This document shows, one piece after another, positions 1-8,318 of a stretch of DNA of 64,000 nt. The stretch lies in assembly GCF_002221505.1 (NCBI RefSeq), contig NZ_CP011037.1, forward strand, positions 615,847-679,846, in the 5' to 3' direction. The position numbers and the translations under genes are program-made. Under the pieces are notes generated by a model. That model did not search any database. It was not told the DNA's origin and worked only from the letters and a program-made list of their open reading frames with translations. This stretch comes from Pseudoalteromonas nigrifaciens. GTDB lineage: Bacteria; Pseudomonadota; Gammaproteobacteria; Enterobacterales; Alteromonadaceae. The stretch's first letter is position 1. Every line of letters begins with the position of its first letter.

Positions 1-111
1 GATAATAACTGTTTTGTAGCCTTTTAATGCTAAGCCTGTACCAATTGCGGCACTTGACGTTGTTTTACCAACGCCACCTTTACCCGAGGTAACGACAATA
101 ACTTTTGCCAT
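1..111 (-). CDS. minD: MinD, septum-site ATPase (N-terminal part, cut by window edge)
   Basis: Only the first 37 codons lie in the window. The start is the ATG whose complement is at 109-111. The translation begins MAKVIVVTSGKGGVGKTT, the deviant Walker A motif of the MinD/ParA ATPase family, with the signature lysine before the glycine pair. MinD binds the membrane in its ATP form and recruits MinC to block FtsZ rings near the poles. It lies 5 bases downstream of minC on the same strand, in the usual minC-minD order. The rest of the gene and minE should lie to the left, outside the window. Confidence 0.95.
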   Translation of the reverse strand, partial: MAKVIVVTSGKGGVGKTTSSAAIGTGLALKGYKTVII

Positions 112-116
112 GAGAT

Positions 117-821
117 TTATCCTTTAACCAAAGCTGAAATTTCTAATGATTCATTTTTTTGTTGTATCTGCACAGCGCTACCCCAGTGTTCACCTTGCAG
201 TGAATCACTGATCCAGTAATTGCCATTAATAGAAACAAGTTCTGCTTCTAAGCGATTACAAAATATATGTGCGTTTTTAAACCCTTTTGCGCCAGCGATT
301 GCTCTACCACGCAGGGTTCCGTATATATGTACGTTGCCATCTGCAATAACTTCTGCGCCATGGCTTACAGCACCTAGTACCACTAAATCGCGATCTTTTG
401 CATAAACTTGCTGACCAGAGCGTACCGTGCCATTAATTATTTGTGCAGGCAAGTGCACTGTTTTTTCAACAATAGAGGTATTGGGTTCTTTTTTAACAGA
501 TTCACTCTTAACGTCTTGTGAATAATTTAATACAGATAGGCCAGCTGCTTTGGCTTGCGTATGTTGCTCGTCTGAGCCATTACACACACCAACCGCATTA
601 AAGCTCATACGCTCAAGTAATGATTTTAAATGAACAAAATCGAGAGAGTTATTTTTTATCTCAATTAAGTTAACAACAATAGGCGCACCTTCAAAAAACT
701 TGGGCGCTTGGGCTATTTTAATATACAGTTGCTCTGCTAAAAGGTTTATATCAGTACTGTAAAGATGTAAAACTGATAACGTAAAAAGATTCCCTTTTAG
801 CTCAAAAATTTGTTCTGACAT
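117..821 (-). CDS. minC: MinC, septum formation inhibitor
   Basis: This 234-aa protein has the two-domain layout of MinC. The N-terminal part (about residues 1-105) is the FtsZ-inhibiting domain. A variable linker follows, and then a C-terminal beta-helix domain (about 125-230) with the family's conserved run TVRSGQQVYAKDRDLVVLG and the GRAIAGAKG segment that contacts MinD. Length is normal for the family. It is the first gene of a minCD(E) operon read leftward. The gap to the divergent ycgL gene (822-976) is where both promoters should lie. Min genes on a secondary replicon are one reason to call this a chromid rather than a plasmid. Confidence 0.95.
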   Translation of the reverse strand: MSEQIFELKGNLFTLSVLHLYSTDINLLAEQLYIKIAQAPKFFEGAPIVVNLIEIKNNSLDFVHLKSLLERMSFNAVGVCNGSDEQHTQAKAAGLSVLNYSQDVKSESVKKEPNTSIVEKTVHLPAQIINGTVRSGQQVYAKDRDLVVLGAVSHGAEVIADGNVHIYGTLRGRAIAGAKGFKNAHIFCNRLEAELVSINGNYWISDSLQGEHWGSAVQIQQKNESLEISALVKG

Positions 822-976
822 ACACGCTCAATTGAATTATCTGATCAGAGATTAAATTTAGATAAACGCAGGCTGAATAAGGCCTTTATTGAAATTTTCA
901 ATCTAATTATTCTAACTTATTATTGCTCTCATGTTATAGTGTGAATCATTGTTAAGCAAGAATTTATAGGGCCATA

Positions 977-1258
977 ATGCTCACTGCGGTATATAAAAGT
1001 AAGAAAAAAGCGGATAGCTTCTTATTTGTTGAAAAAAGAGATGATTTTACTAAAGTTCCGGAACCTTTAATGGCTATGTTTGGTCAACCTAAATATGTGA
1101 TGCTGATAAACCTAGCAAAACGTGCGATGTTAGGCACAGCTGATTTAGAAACCGTAAAAGCAGCATTGACAGAAAAAGGGTATTATTTACAAATACCGCC
1201 TCCGCAGGAGAATCTGTTAAGCCAATTACGAAAAGAAAACGGAGCCGATAATGATTAA
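977..1258 (+). CDS. ycgL: YcgL family protein
   Basis: A 93-aa soluble protein with the conserved YcgL features: an N-terminal YKSKKKADSFLFVEKRDDF, a central PEPLMAMFGQPKYVM and a C-terminal KGYYLQIPPP. The biochemical role of this family is not established. In many gammaproteobacteria ycgL sits beside minCDE, as here, where it is divergent from minC. Its end overlaps the start of the downstream transglycosylase by 8 bases, so the two are very likely cotranscribed. Confidence 0.92.
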   Translation: MLTAVYKSKKKADSFLFVEKRDDFTKVPEPLMAMFGQPKYVMLINLAKRAMLGTADLETVKAALTEKGYYLQIPPPQENLLSQLRKENGADND

Positions 1259-2267
1259 AAAATTAGCCATGATTTTATGTGGAGTATGTTTAAGCACATC
1301 TGTAATGGCAAAAACACAAGCTGAATTTCAAACATATTTAGACGCTTTAAAGCAAGAAGCAATTGCAAAGGGTTACGACAGCCAGCTTATTGATCAAGCC
1401 TTTGCTGGTGCAAGCTATAAAGAAAAAATAGTATCTGCAGATAAAAATCAGCCAGAAGTTAAAGAAACGCTCGAAACCTATTTACCTAAACGCGTACCGC
1501 AATGGAAAATTGATCGCGCCCGTAAATTATACGCCGAAAACCAAGACGTGCTAGAAAAAGTAGCTAAAGACTTTGGCGTGCAAGCGCGCTTTATTGTGGC
1601 TATTTGGGGCCTTGAAAGTAACTTTGGTGCTATACAAGGTGGCCATAATGTAATTTCATCGCTCGTTACGCTCGCATTCGATGGTCGTCGCGAAACCATG
1701 TATAAAAAACAGCTTTGGGCTGCGCTTGATATTTTAAAGTCAGGGCACATTACCCTTGATAAGTTTAAAGGCTCTTGGGCAGGTGCTATGGGGCAAACGC
1801 AATTTATGCCTACCTCATTTAACGCTTACGCGGTTGACTATAATAACGATGGTCGCAAAGATATTTGGACTACCAAAGAAGATGCATTCGCCTCTATTGC
1901 TAATTACTTAAAGCAAGAAGGCTGGAACGACTCGCTTACATGGGGTCGTCAGGTTAAGTTACCAGAAAACTTTGATAGTAAATACGTGCTAGTGCGCGGT
2001 ACTAAAACGCGTAAACAATGGTTAGAGTTTTGGAATGACTCAGAGCGCTCATTAGCTGAATGGCAAGCACTAGGTGTACGCCGTGCAGATGGTAGTGATC
2101 TGCCAAATGTAGATGTACGAGCAGCGTTGGTAATGCCAGATGATATAAATGGTCGTATGTACTTAGCCTACGATAACTATAAAGTATTTATGCACTGGAA
2201 TCGCTCGTATTACTTTGCTACCAGTGTAGGTTATTTATCAGACAGAATTGGCTATCCAAAAATATAA
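1251..2267 (+). CDS. Lytic murein transglycosylase, MltB-like
   Basis: A 338-aa exported protein with a signal peptide of about 20 residues ending in SVMA, followed by a soluble SLT_2/MltB-type catalytic domain. The segment IWGLESNFGAIQGGHNV (about residues 118-134) carries the catalytic glutamate in the family context ESNFG, and GAMGQTQFMPTSF is the second hallmark motif. These enzymes cut the MurNAc-GlcNAc bond of peptidoglycan and leave a 1,6-anhydro end. There is no lipobox, so this looks periplasmic rather than lipid-anchored. It overlaps ycgL by 8 bases and is followed by a strong terminator. It could be one of several MltB paralogues in the cell. Confidence 0.93.
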   Translation: MIKKLAMILCGVCLSTSVMAKTQAEFQTYLDALKQEAIAKGYDSQLIDQAFAGASYKEKIVSADKNQPEVKETLETYLPKRVPQWKIDRARKLYAENQDVLEKVAKDFGVQARFIVAIWGLESNFGAIQGGHNVISSLVTLAFDGRRETMYKKQLWAALDILKSGHITLDKFKGSWAGAMGQTQFMPTSFNAYAVDYNNDGRKDIWTTKEDAFASIANYLKQEGWNDSLTWGRQVKLPENFDSKYVLVRGTKTRKQWLEFWNDSERSLAEWQALGVRRADGSDLPNVDVRAALVMPDDINGRMYLAYDNYKVFMHWNRSYYFATSVGYLSDRIGYPKI

Positions 2268-2287
2268 TACAGATTAAATAAGTATCT

Positions 2288-2315
2288 AAAAAAAGCCGCA
2301 ATTGCGGCTTTTTTT
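2288..2315. terminator. Rho-independent terminator after the MltB-like gene
   Basis: A perfect dyad in which an A-run, GCCGC, AATT and GCGGC are followed by a T-run. It sits between convergent genes and should work in both directions. Confidence 0.9.
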
Positions 2316-2331
2316 GAATTTTGGGTTTTAC

Positions 2332-2877
2332 TTACTCTTTTTTAAATATTTTATCTTTTAAATCAATTACCTTACCAATACCAGATCCTAACTTCATTAG
2401 CTTATTAAGCTGCTCAGGGGTTAAACGCTGTAATTCAGATGACCATTTAGTCACTGTTTCAAGCAGGTTATGAATTTCGCCCATTTGTTTTTGTGCGTAA
2501 AGTTCATCTTCGTTGCTTGCAGTATCTAATAGATTATCGCGCAGTAAGCTTAGAGTAGGCTCTACTTCGCGTTTTTTACGTTCTTCGAACACCCGGTTAG
2601 CCATATCCCAAATATCACCCGCAGGGGCATAATATTCTTTTCTGTCGCCAGGAATATGTTGTACTTTAATGAGCTGCCACGATTGCAGCTCTTTAATGCC
2701 CATACTAACATTGCCACGTGAAATACTGAGGGATTCTGCAATTTGGTTCGCGGTCATCGGATTTTTAGTAATAATCAATAAGCCACACATTTGTCCAATA
2801 GTACGATTGAATCCCCAGCGGCTACCCATTTCACCACAGTGCATTACAAAGGAAAAATTTTTGTCGGATAAACTCAT
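2332..2877 (-). CDS. GbsR/MarR family transcriptional regulator
   Basis: A 181-aa winged-helix regulator. Residues about 14-75 hold the GbsR-type opening GEMGSRWGFNRTIGQMCGLL and the helix-turn-helix ANQIAESLSISRGNVSMGIK. The wing follows at HIPGDRKEYYAPAGD. GbsR proteins in Bacillus sense choline and control betaine-aldehyde and choline dehydrogenation genes; the ligand here is unknown. The gene diverges from a zinc alcohol dehydrogenase across a 225-bp gap, which makes that dehydrogenase a natural candidate target. Family assignment is firm; the target is inferred. Confidence 0.88.
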   Translation of the reverse strand: MSLSDKNFSFVMHCGEMGSRWGFNRTIGQMCGLLIITKNPMTANQIAESLSISRGNVSMGIKELQSWQLIKVQHIPGDRKEYYAPAGDIWDMANRVFEERKKREVEPTLSLLRDNLLDTASNEDELYAQKQMGEIHNLLETVTKWSSELQRLTPEQLNKLMKLGSGIGKVIDLKDKIFKKE

Positions 2878-3102
2878 AGCTTCTTAATTTTTAGTAATTT
2901 CAGAAACTAATGCTAGCACGCTTATTGAGTATGGCAAGATTTTACAGCGAGTTAAGTAATTACTGTCAGACTAAAGTTTAATTTAGATTAATAATCACTC
3001 AGCTATATTGGTTTAAGTTGTAACGGGTATAAAGCAATGAAGTTTATTTTTAATACACATTAATACTTATTTTATAGGTATTACTTAAACGATGGAATGA
3101 TT

Positions 3103-4113
3103 ATGAAAGCTGCAATTAATAATGAATTTAAAGGTAAATTACAAATAATAGACATGCCTATCCCAGAGGTTGGCATAAATGATGTATTGGTAAAAATAGC
3201 GGCCTGTGGGGTGTGTCATACAGATTTACATGCATGTCATGGCGATTGGCCTGTTGCGCCTAAAATGCCTTTAGTGCCAGGCCACGAAGGCGTAGGTGTA
3301 ATTGAAAAGGTCGGTAGCAATATTAAACACCTAGAAGTAGGCGATCGCGTTGGTGTGCCTTGGCTTTACAGTGCCTGTGGGCATTGTGAGTTTTGCTTAG
3401 ATGGCAGAGAAACCCTGTGTTTGTCACAACATAATACTGGCTACTCTATAGATGGTAGTTACGCCGAATATTGTTTAGCACACGGTGACTACGTGGTAAA
3501 AATACCCGAAGGGCTTGGCTTTTCAGAAGCCGCGCCATTATTTTGCGCTGGAGTAACCACGTATAAAGCACTTAAAGTATCGGGAGCTAAACCCGGGCAA
3601 TGGGTGGCTATTGTGGGAGTGGGCGGCCTTGGGCACTTAGCTGTACAGTATGCTAAAGCAATGGGATTTAATGTTATAGCGGTTGATACCGGCAAAGAAA
3701 AACTCGCGCTGGCCAAAGAGCTTGGCGCAGATATTACCCTCGACTTTAAAGAAGTGGTTCCAAGCGAAGCCATTTTTAAACAAGTAGGCGGCGCGCATGC
3801 AGTTGTATGTACTGCAGTTTCAAAGCCTGGTTTTGAGCAAGCTTATAAAAGTGTACGTCGTGGTGGTAAGTGTGTGTTAGTTGGTTTACCGCCAGAGGAT
3901 ATGCCATTACCTATTTTTGACACAGTATTAAATGGTGTGTCAGTTGTGGGCTCTATTGTAGGTACTCGAAAAGATTTACAAGAGTGCTTAGAATTTGCAG
4001 CACAAGGTAAAGTAAAAGCAATTATTGAAGAAAAACGCTTAGAGGATATTAACGAAATTTTTGATGATATGCTCAAAGGCGAAATTAACGGCCGTATAGT
4101 TGTTACTATCTGA
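3103..4113 (+). CDS. Zinc-dependent alcohol dehydrogenase, AdhP-like
   Basis: A medium-chain dehydrogenase of 336 aa that oxidises primary alcohols with NAD+. Catalytic zinc ligands are visible in CGVCHTDLH and [12 protein letters not shown]. Four cysteines for the structural zinc lie in [15 protein letters not shown]. The Rossmann glycine motif is [10 protein letters not shown] prefer the ATG at 3103 because a GGA lies 6 bases upstream; the in-frame ATG at 3097 adds two residues. It is divergent from the GbsR-type regulator, which may control it. E. coli AdhP (ethanol-active) is the nearest well-known relative by motif, but substrate cannot be fixed from sequence. Confidence 0.92.
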   Translation: MKAAINNEFKGKLQIIDMPIPEVGINDVLVKIAACGVCHTDLHACHGDWPVAPKMPLVPGHEGVGVIEKVGSNIKHLEVGDRVGVPWLYSACGHCEFCLDGRETLCLSQHNTGYSIDGSYAEYCLAHGDYVVKIPEGLGFSEAAPLFCAGVTTYKALKVSGAKPGQWVAIVGVGGLGHLAVQYAKAMGFNVIAVDTGKEKLALAKELGADITLDFKEVVPSEAIFKQVGGAHAVVCTAVSKPGFEQAYKSVRRGGKCVLVGLPPEDMPLPIFDTVLNGVSVVGSIVGTRKDLQECLEFAAQGKVKAIIEEKRLEDINEIFDDMLKGEINGRIVVTI

Positions 4114-4138
4114 TCTAAATTAAGCATTCATCAAATAC

Positions 4139-4177
4139 AAAAAAGCACGGTTTCTAAATTAGAAAACCGTGCTTTTT
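4139..4177. terminator. Bidirectional terminator between adh and the receptor gene
   Basis: An inverted repeat with arms AAAAAGCACGGTTT and AAAACCGTGCTTTTT around a short AT-rich loop. It serves two convergent genes. Confidence 0.9.
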
Positions 4178-4191
4178 AAGTATTTAACTAG

Positions 4192-6612
4192 TTAAAGTGT
4201 GTAGCTAAAGCTCAATTTAGCATTGCGCTCTTGCCCAGGCATACCGCCTAAAAACATGGCTTTAGAGTAATAACGCTTATTAAATAAATTATTAAGATTT
4301 AGCTGCATATGCCATTTATCAGTTGTGTACGAAATGGCAGTGTCATAAATTGTATAGCTAGGTACATAACCATCCGGAATCGAAAACGAGCTAGAGTTAG
4401 TGCTGCGGTTATCTACAAAAGTAATACCGCCGCTAATATTTACCGCCTCTGGTAAATTAAACATGTTTGCGTAGTAGGTCACCCAAGTGCTGGCAGTTAC
4501 ATAGGGCACGCCTTTTTGGCGAGTATCGAAACTGCTGCTATTAGGATTACTTTGATCACGTGCATCTTGGTATACGCCGTTGACGTTTATTTTCCATTTA
4601 TCGTTTAAGTAAGCGTTTAAATCAAGCTCCACACCTTTGGTTTCTTCTTTACCATTATAAAAGCTTTCAACTACACCCTCTGCAGATACACCGGCTTCAT
4701 AAAGAGGATTAGCATACTCTAAATTAGTTCGCGCGCTTTCAAATACCACAATAGACGCTAATAACTGATCGTCAAAGGCCTTAAAGCGAAATCCTAAATC
4801 GTTACTTAACGATTCAGAATCTTCTCTGTCGGCTTCGTTACCACTTACAGAGCCTAAAACACTGTAGGCTGTACGCCCTTTAGAATGATTAACAAATATC
4901 GAGAAATCTTCAGTTGGTTGATAAGTTGCACCTAAATTATAGGTTAAACCACTGTCTGATGTATTTGCCTCAGGTGTTGGGTTTGCACGGCTTGAACTGT
5001 AGCGCTCATCTACACCTAAATGCTCGTAACTTTGTTTAATACGGTTATAGGCAACCCCAATACGTGTAGTAAGGGCTTCATTTATATAGCTTACATGTTG
5101 AATACCTAACCCCCAAGCTTGTACTTTTTTATTGTAGTCGCTGGTTTTAAGTGGGTCGTAATCGGCAAAGTTACCGGTTGGCCAGTTAGGCTCTCGTATA
5201 TCGTAAATGTAGGGCAGTGTGCCTTGGTAAAGTAAGTTACCGTCGCTATCGTTGATCACTTTATCGGCATCATAAATAGAATATTGTTTAAAGCCAATAT
5301 CTCTATCTTCATAATTAGCGTTTACTAATAACTCGTTGTCTATATCGGCTACTGAAAAGTCGTAACGCAAATCGGCAAAGTACTGCCATGACTTTTCGTC
5401 GGCCTCCACTTGGCGATACTCTTGGCGGCGTGCTGCAAACGGGTAAAGTACCCCGTCTTCAACTAGTGGCGCGCGCGGATCTTGGTTTATTACTCCACTG
5501 CGAGTTGAATACACGTAATTATAAGCCCCGGTTTGACGAGCAAAGCTTGAGGTGTAATTACGATACTGCAATTGTTGATTCAAAAATAAATCATCGGTAA
5601 TAAAGTAGTTGTGGGTTAATTTAAAACGCAGCTCCTCACCTTCGTTATCTTTAGCCATAGGTGAAATAATACCATTAGTACCAAAGCTGTAAGGCGTTAA
5701 ACCATCTGAAGACGATAATGAATTTGCAAGCTCAATGCGCTGCGCTTCAGATAATTGCAAGCCATTGCCAGACGGATCATTTACTAAATCAGCACCGGTT
5801 ACTTGATCTGACGTTAGTCCATTTACCGAGTTTGCATCGTAAATACGAATAGGGTGACCAATTGAATCCACTGCAATGGCATCTTTAATGTAGGCCGCGG
5901 AGAGCATAATATTTTGTTTGTTATCGAATACATATTTAAGCGAGGTATAAATTTCGTCGCGATCTTCTTTTAAGTCACGAAAACCGGCACTGGAAGCCGT
6001 TTTAGCCATGACTCTGTAGGCTAAATTATCGGTTATAGCATTGGTGCTATCAATCGAAACTGCATAGCTATCCCACTGGCCAAGCTCTACGCCCACTTTA
6101 TGTTTTTCGTTAAACTCAGGCTTTTTTTCAATAAGGTTTATTACGCCACCAGCGCTACCAATGCCATATAAACCAGTAGCAGGGCCTTTTAGTACTTCAA
6201 CCGATTCAACATTAGTAAGCGAACGAGTCGGGTTAAAGGTATTACCTAGCCCCGCACCGCCATACATACCGTCGTAGGTGTAATTGGCATCTAAACCGCG
6301 AATAACTAAATTATCGCCAATACCGTAGTTATTGCCGGCTTGAGTTAAACCACTTACGTTGCGTACTAAGTCTTGCAGGCTTTTAACCCCTTGTGATTCT
6401 ATAAGTTCACGGTCAATAATAACCACAGGAGCTGGGGTTTCCATTAACGACATATTTGACTTAGTAGCTAGGCCGGAACTCATAACAACACGGTTTTGTT
6501 TTTCGTAAACGCTAATGCGCTCTATGTTGTCTTCAACTTTTATGTCATCGGCAAAGGCTAATTGTGCATTTAAACAAGCAAGGGTAAGTAAAGAATATTT
6601 AAAGTTATGCAT
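4192..6612 (-). CDS. TonB-dependent siderophore receptor
   Basis: An outer-membrane gated barrel of about 806 aa. I start it at the ATG complementary to 6610-6612, because residues from there (MHNFKYSLLTLACLNAQLAFA) form a signal peptide; the longer reading frame adds 32 unlikely residues. The plug domain holds VSGLTQAGNNYGIGDNLVIRG and VEVLKGPATGLYGIGSAGGVINLI. The barrel ends in an aromatic-rich C-terminus (NAKLSFSYTL), as usual for insertion by the Bam machinery. The family imports ferric siderophores, often hydroxamates, with energy from TonB. A close match to the Fur box consensus lies 39 bp upstream. No siderophore biosynthesis genes are nearby, so it may take up foreign siderophores. 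Confidence 0.93.
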   Translation of the reverse strand: MHNFKYSLLTLACLNAQLAFADDIKVEDNIERISVYEKQNRVVMSSGLATKSNMSLMETPAPVVIIDRELIESQGVKSLQDLVRNVSGLTQAGNNYGIGDNLVIRGLDANYTYDGMYGGAGLGNTFNPTRSLTNVESVEVLKGPATGLYGIGSAGGVINLIEKKPEFNEKHKVGVELGQWDSYAVSIDSTNAITDNLAYRVMAKTASSAGFRDLKEDRDEIYTSLKYVFDNKQNIMLSAAYIKDAIAVDSIGHPIRIYDANSVNGLTSDQVTGADLVNDPSGNGLQLSEAQRIELANSLSSSDGLTPYSFGTNGIISPMAKDNEGEELRFKLTHNYFITDDLFLNQQLQYRNYTSSFARQTGAYNYVYSTRSGVINQDPRAPLVEDGVLYPFAARRQEYRQVEADEKSWQYFADLRYDFSVADIDNELLVNANYEDRDIGFKQYSIYDADKVINDSDGNLLYQGTLPYIYDIREPNWPTGNFADYDPLKTSDYNKKVQAWGLGIQHVSYINEALTTRIGVAYNRIKQSYEHLGVDERYSSSRANPTPEANTSDSGLTYNLGATYQPTEDFSIFVNHSKGRTAYSVLGSVSGNEADREDSESLSNDLGFRFKAFDDQLLASIVVFESARTNLEYANPLYEAGVSAEGVVESFYNGKEETKGVELDLNAYLNDKWKINVNGVYQDARDQSNPNSSSFDTRQKGVPYVTASTWVTYYANMFNLPEAVNISGGITFVDNRSTNSSSFSIPDGYVPSYTIYDTAISYTTDKWHMQLNLNNLFNKRYYSKAMFLGGMPGQERNAKLSFSYTL

Positions 6613-6650
6613 ATAATGGTAAGTATTCGTATTTAACAAGTTGCGTGAAT

Positions 6651-6669
6651 GATAATGGTTATCGTTATT
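6651..6669 (-). promoter_or_regulatory. Fur box upstream of the siderophore receptor
   Basis: The 19-mer GATAATGGTTATCGTTATT matches the Fur consensus GATAATGATAATCATTATC at 15 of 19 positions and keeps the dyad layout. It lies 39 bp before the receptor start, where Fur-Fe(II) would block transcription when iron is plentiful. Confidence 0.85.
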
Positions 6670-6834
6670 AAAATAAATAAAAAGTTCAAAAAAAAACTTT
6701 AATAACAATCTGTTTGCTGTTTTTTTAATCGTGTTGAAATTGGTAAGCGTAACTTATGCTTTTTAAATGTACGATTAGCTTTTTCAGCCTAAGTTGGCCA
6801 AAGTTTCAGCTATAAATTGTTTAGACTTAAAATA

Positions 6835-6864
6835 AAGGCCCGCTATAAATTAAAAGCGGGCCTT
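6835..6864 (-). terminator. Terminator after the amidohydrolase gene
   Basis: Arms AAGGCCCGCT and AGCGGGCCTT enclose a 10-nt AT loop. On the minus strand the stem is followed by a T-rich stretch, which suits the amidohydrolase that ends at 6890. Confidence 0.75.
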
Positions 6865-6889
6865 ATGTAGAGCTATCTAAAAAGAGTTA

Positions 6890-8161
6890 CTAATTTTTGT
6901 AAACTACCCCTGCCTTCATTACAAAAGGAATGTGCTCAAGTGTTGCAATATTTTTAAGCGGATTGCCTTTTACTGCAATAATATCGGCTGCAAAGCCGGT
7001 TTTAAGTTGGCCTAACTGCTTATCCATTTTTAATAGCTTTGCGCTATTTACAGTAGATGCTTGAATTGCTTGCAGTTCAGTCATACCAAACTCAACCATG
7101 CGAGAAAACTGTTTAGCATTATCGCCATGCGGGTAAATAGCAGCATCGGTGCCAAATACCATGTTTACGCCGGCGTTCACTGCACGTTTAAAGCTATCAC
7201 GCTGTACTTTAGATACTTGGCGTTCTTTATCTAGGTTTTCCTCATCTACGCCATTTTGTTCGCCAAAACTCAATGTATATTCGGTATTGTAAATATCCAT
7301 TGAAAGCCAAGTACCATGATCTTTAGCTAATTTAATTGCCTCGTCATCTAAATAACTGGCATGCTCTACGCTATCAACACCGGCTTTAATTGCGGTTTTT
7401 ATACCATCTGTACCATGAGCATGCGCGGCTACTGGTAAGTCGCGAAGGTGCGCTTCATCTACAATGGCTTTCATTTCTTCAAACGAGTACTGCTGTGCAC
7501 CCAATTTAGTTCCTTTTGAAAATACTCCCCCTGTGGCACAAAATTTAATGGCGTTGGCTCCGTATTTAATATTTTCGCGCACTTTAACGCGTACCGCCCA
7601 TGGACCATCGGCAACGCCTTGCGAGGTATATTTAAGCTCAGGTGGCAAACGGTTGTTATCACAATGGCCGCCGGTAATACCTAAAGAGGGGCCTGCTGCC
7701 CAAATACGAGGGCCAATTATATCGCCTGCATTAATTCCATCGCGTACTGCAATTACGCTGTAACCTTCTGCGCCCACGTTACGCACAGTAGTAAACCCAG
7801 CTTCTAGGGTTTTTTTCGCAAAGTATGCTGCTTTTACAGCCATACGCGGTATCGATTGTCCTACACGCTCACTGCGAGGTACCGTTGGATCGCTGGTTAA
7901 ATGCACGTGCATGTCCATTAATCCTGGCATAAGTGTCAGTTCAGGCAGCTTAATATGTTCATCCCCTTTATTAAGCTTAGGCGTTTTATTGCTATCAATT
8001 GCGGTGATCACGCCATTATCTATGGTAACTAGGGGCGACTGTATTAACTTACCACTTTGAACATCAAGCATTGCCTTAGCAGATACATAAGTAACAGCAT
8101 AGGCATTCATACTGTTTAAACATAAAAGTGCGATAGAAGCAGACAGTAGTTGTTTTTTCAT
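6890..8161 (-). CDS. Exported metal-dependent amidohydrolase
   Basis: A 423-aa enzyme of the amidohydrolase superfamily with a signal peptide ending near NAYA. Metal ligands can be placed in MDMHVHLTSDP (HxH), a probable carbamylated lysine in NAIKFCATGG, two histidines in AAHAHGTDG and VEHASYLDDE, and the final aspartate in FGTDAAIYPHG. The subgroup includes prolidase-like and organophosphate-active enzymes, usually annotated as amidohydrolase or Xaa-Pro dipeptidase. The periplasmic location and the neighbouring divergent DUF885 lipoprotein suggest joint peptide degradation. Exact substrate is unknown. Confidence 0.9.
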   Translation of the reverse strand: MKKQLLSASIALLCLNSMNAYAVTYVSAKAMLDVQSGKLIQSPLVTIDNGVITAIDSNKTPKLNKGDEHIKLPELTLMPGLMDMHVHLTSDPTVPRSERVGQSIPRMAVKAAYFAKKTLEAGFTTVRNVGAEGYSVIAVRDGINAGDIIGPRIWAAGPSLGITGGHCDNNRLPPELKYTSQGVADGPWAVRVKVRENIKYGANAIKFCATGGVFSKGTKLGAQQYSFEEMKAIVDEAHLRDLPVAAHAHGTDGIKTAIKAGVDSVEHASYLDDEAIKLAKDHGTWLSMDIYNTEYTLSFGEQNGVDEENLDKERQVSKVQRDSFKRAVNAGVNMVFGTDAAIYPHGDNAKQFSRMVEFGMTELQAIQASTVNSAKLLKMDKQLGQLKTGFAADIIAVKGNPLKNIATLEHIPFVMKAGVVYKN

Positions 8162-8318
8162 ATTAGGGGGTCTTTTATTAGTATTTTAAATTAACTCGAC
8201 TTTACCAACCTAAACACAAACTGCAAATAAATAGCGATGGCTGTTATCTATCGTAATTTCTTTATTTAGTTGATGTAACTACGCATACTCGATAAGTAAA
8301 TTTTAACAAGGGATCAGC

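Noticed and set aside
6613..6708. N-terminal extension of the siderophore receptor by 32 residues
   Set aside because: The extension covers the Fur box and precedes a clear signal peptide.
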